Of a DNA stretch of 64,000 bases, positions 63,416-64,000 are shown one piece after another. Within the stretch, counting starts at the first letter, position 1; the number at the start of each line of letters is the position of its first letter. This DNA is from Symsagittifera roscoffensis (Eukaryota > Xenacoelomorpha > Acoela > Convolutidae): contig NC_087068.1 in the NCBI RefSeq assembly GCF_963678635.1, positions 21,233,029-21,297,028 on the forward strand. The letters are read 5' to 3'. The position numbers were made by a program, and so were the translations under genes. Below the pieces are notes generated by a model. It saw only the letters and a program-made list of their open reading frames with translations. It was not told where the DNA came from and searched no databases.

Positions 63416-63957
63416 GAAGAGAAGAAGACAGAGTCCTTTACAAGTATAACGCAATAGTGTTACCGCAACTCTATCAGACAGAACTATTAATCAGGTCGCA
63501 TGATCAGATGGGCCATCAGGGGATCGATAAAGTATATCAGAGGATCCTGAAGCGCTTTGAGTGGCCTGGAATGAAAAAGGCATGCGAGAAGTGGGTAACA
63601 GCATGTCTGTCAAGCCAACAGGTCAAGGATCCAAGGAAGTTGCGATTTCTATTACAATCGATCGAGTCGTCTGAATTCAATGAGGTGGTGCAGATAGATC
63701 ACCAAAAGATATGCATGACAGACAATGGTTATAATCAGGTGTTGGTCATGATAGATCATTTTACGAAGTATGCAGAGGCCGTGCCCTGCATAACTGCCTC
63801 GGCGGAAGAGACATGCGACCACCTGATCAATACGTGGATAGCAAGACATGGTTGTCCGATGACGTTTCAATCGGATAATGGAAAAGCTTACGTAGGAGAG
63901 CTCACGAAAGAGCTTATGAGACGCTCACAAATCGCTCAGGCTCACTCCACGACATAA
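62008..63957 (+). pseudogene. Linker and integrase of Ty3 element 2, partial
   Basis: A 649-codon open stretch: RNase H end, acidic linker, then the integrase zinc-binding domain (HDQMGHQGIDKVYQ, with the last Cys pair reading CLSSQQV against CLACLQV, so one zinc-binding Cys is lost). The core has VQIDHQK and QSDNGKAYVGEL, giving the two catalytic Asp. A TAA at 63955, where element 1 has Tyr, interrupts it before the catalytic Glu, which follows in frame in the remaining 40 bases. The window ends in the integrase. Confidence 0.85.
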
Positions 63958-64000
63958 CACCCCAGACGAATGGCTTAGTGGAAAGACAGAATAGGACGTT

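Larger units (their letters stand above)
51173..64000 (+). mobile_element. Ty3/gypsy element 2, decayed, runs off the window
   Basis: Related to element 1 along Gag, protease, RT, RNase H, linker and integrase, with clear protein similarity but many changes. It has a 5' LTR, the same primer-binding site, a 3-kb leader, and a broken gag-pol carrying five frame changes (near 55500, 55836, 57700, 59560 and 61960) and six in-frame stops (56157, 58537, 59005, 59978, 61679, 63955). A 1454-bp internal tandem duplication lies at 60506-63415. The 3' end, including any macro-like domain, lies outside the window. Confidence 0.88.

Overview
The window is a piece of an animal nuclear genome. The evidence is split host genes with GT-AG introns (an importin-13-like gene and a probable TP53INP-like autophagy gene, both on the minus strand), long AT-rich satellite DNA, and a metazoan set of transposons: a GalEa-type copia element, two large Ty3/gypsy elements, a 5'-truncated LINE, hAT-type terminal fragments and tRNA-derived SINE-like heads. 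The species cannot be named from the sequence; an invertebrate is most likely. There are no prokaryotic operons, CRISPR arrays or rRNA genes.

Layout. 1-10130: satellite DNA. A 1151-bp unit runs in tandem three and a third times, then passes into nested repeats with a ~1.38-kb period and a ~0.51-kb sub-period. 10131-15692: three consecutive exons of an importin-13 homologue (minus strand) in introns that carry tRNA-like SINE heads, a foldback MITE and a recurring 17-nt hairpin. No later exons were found. 15753-20515: a hAT-like repeat split by an apparently intact copia element (73-bp identical LTRs, 1405-aa Gag-Pol) whose 3' LTR lies about 145 bp upstream of the importin start codon. 20844-24510: a two-exon, 155-codon gene that resembles TP53INP1/2; its intron holds a degenerate ~162-bp tandem repeat and a second hAT-like terminus.

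25342-49595 is one giant Ty3/gypsy element with 904/902-bp LTRs. It has a long leader with a 14-bp minisatellite and an 8358-bp tandem duplication of nearly the whole gag-pol gene. The duplication is in frame, has ATAG microhomology, and only one base difference between copies was noticed. The distal copy keeps a C-terminal domain that resembles a macro domain of the TARG1/OARD1 (ADP-ribose) type, which the proximal copy has lost. Downstream lie two unrecognised overlapping reading frames, one coiled-coil and one ending in a SUMO-interaction-like motif. The element is flanked by a 178-bp direct repeat instead of a normal 4-6-bp target duplication, and its left junction has templated filler.

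49596-51172 holds a decayed gag-like fragment and a 5'-truncated LINE. 51173-64000 is a second, related but decayed Ty3/gypsy element that runs off the window. It shares the primer-binding site of the first, has its own leader repeat (CCGGARGGGT), carries five frameshifts and six in-frame stops, and has its own 1454-bp internal tandem duplication.

The strongest candidate for something undescribed is the large Ty3/gypsy lineage that joins a macro-like domain to Pol and carries 3' accessory frames.
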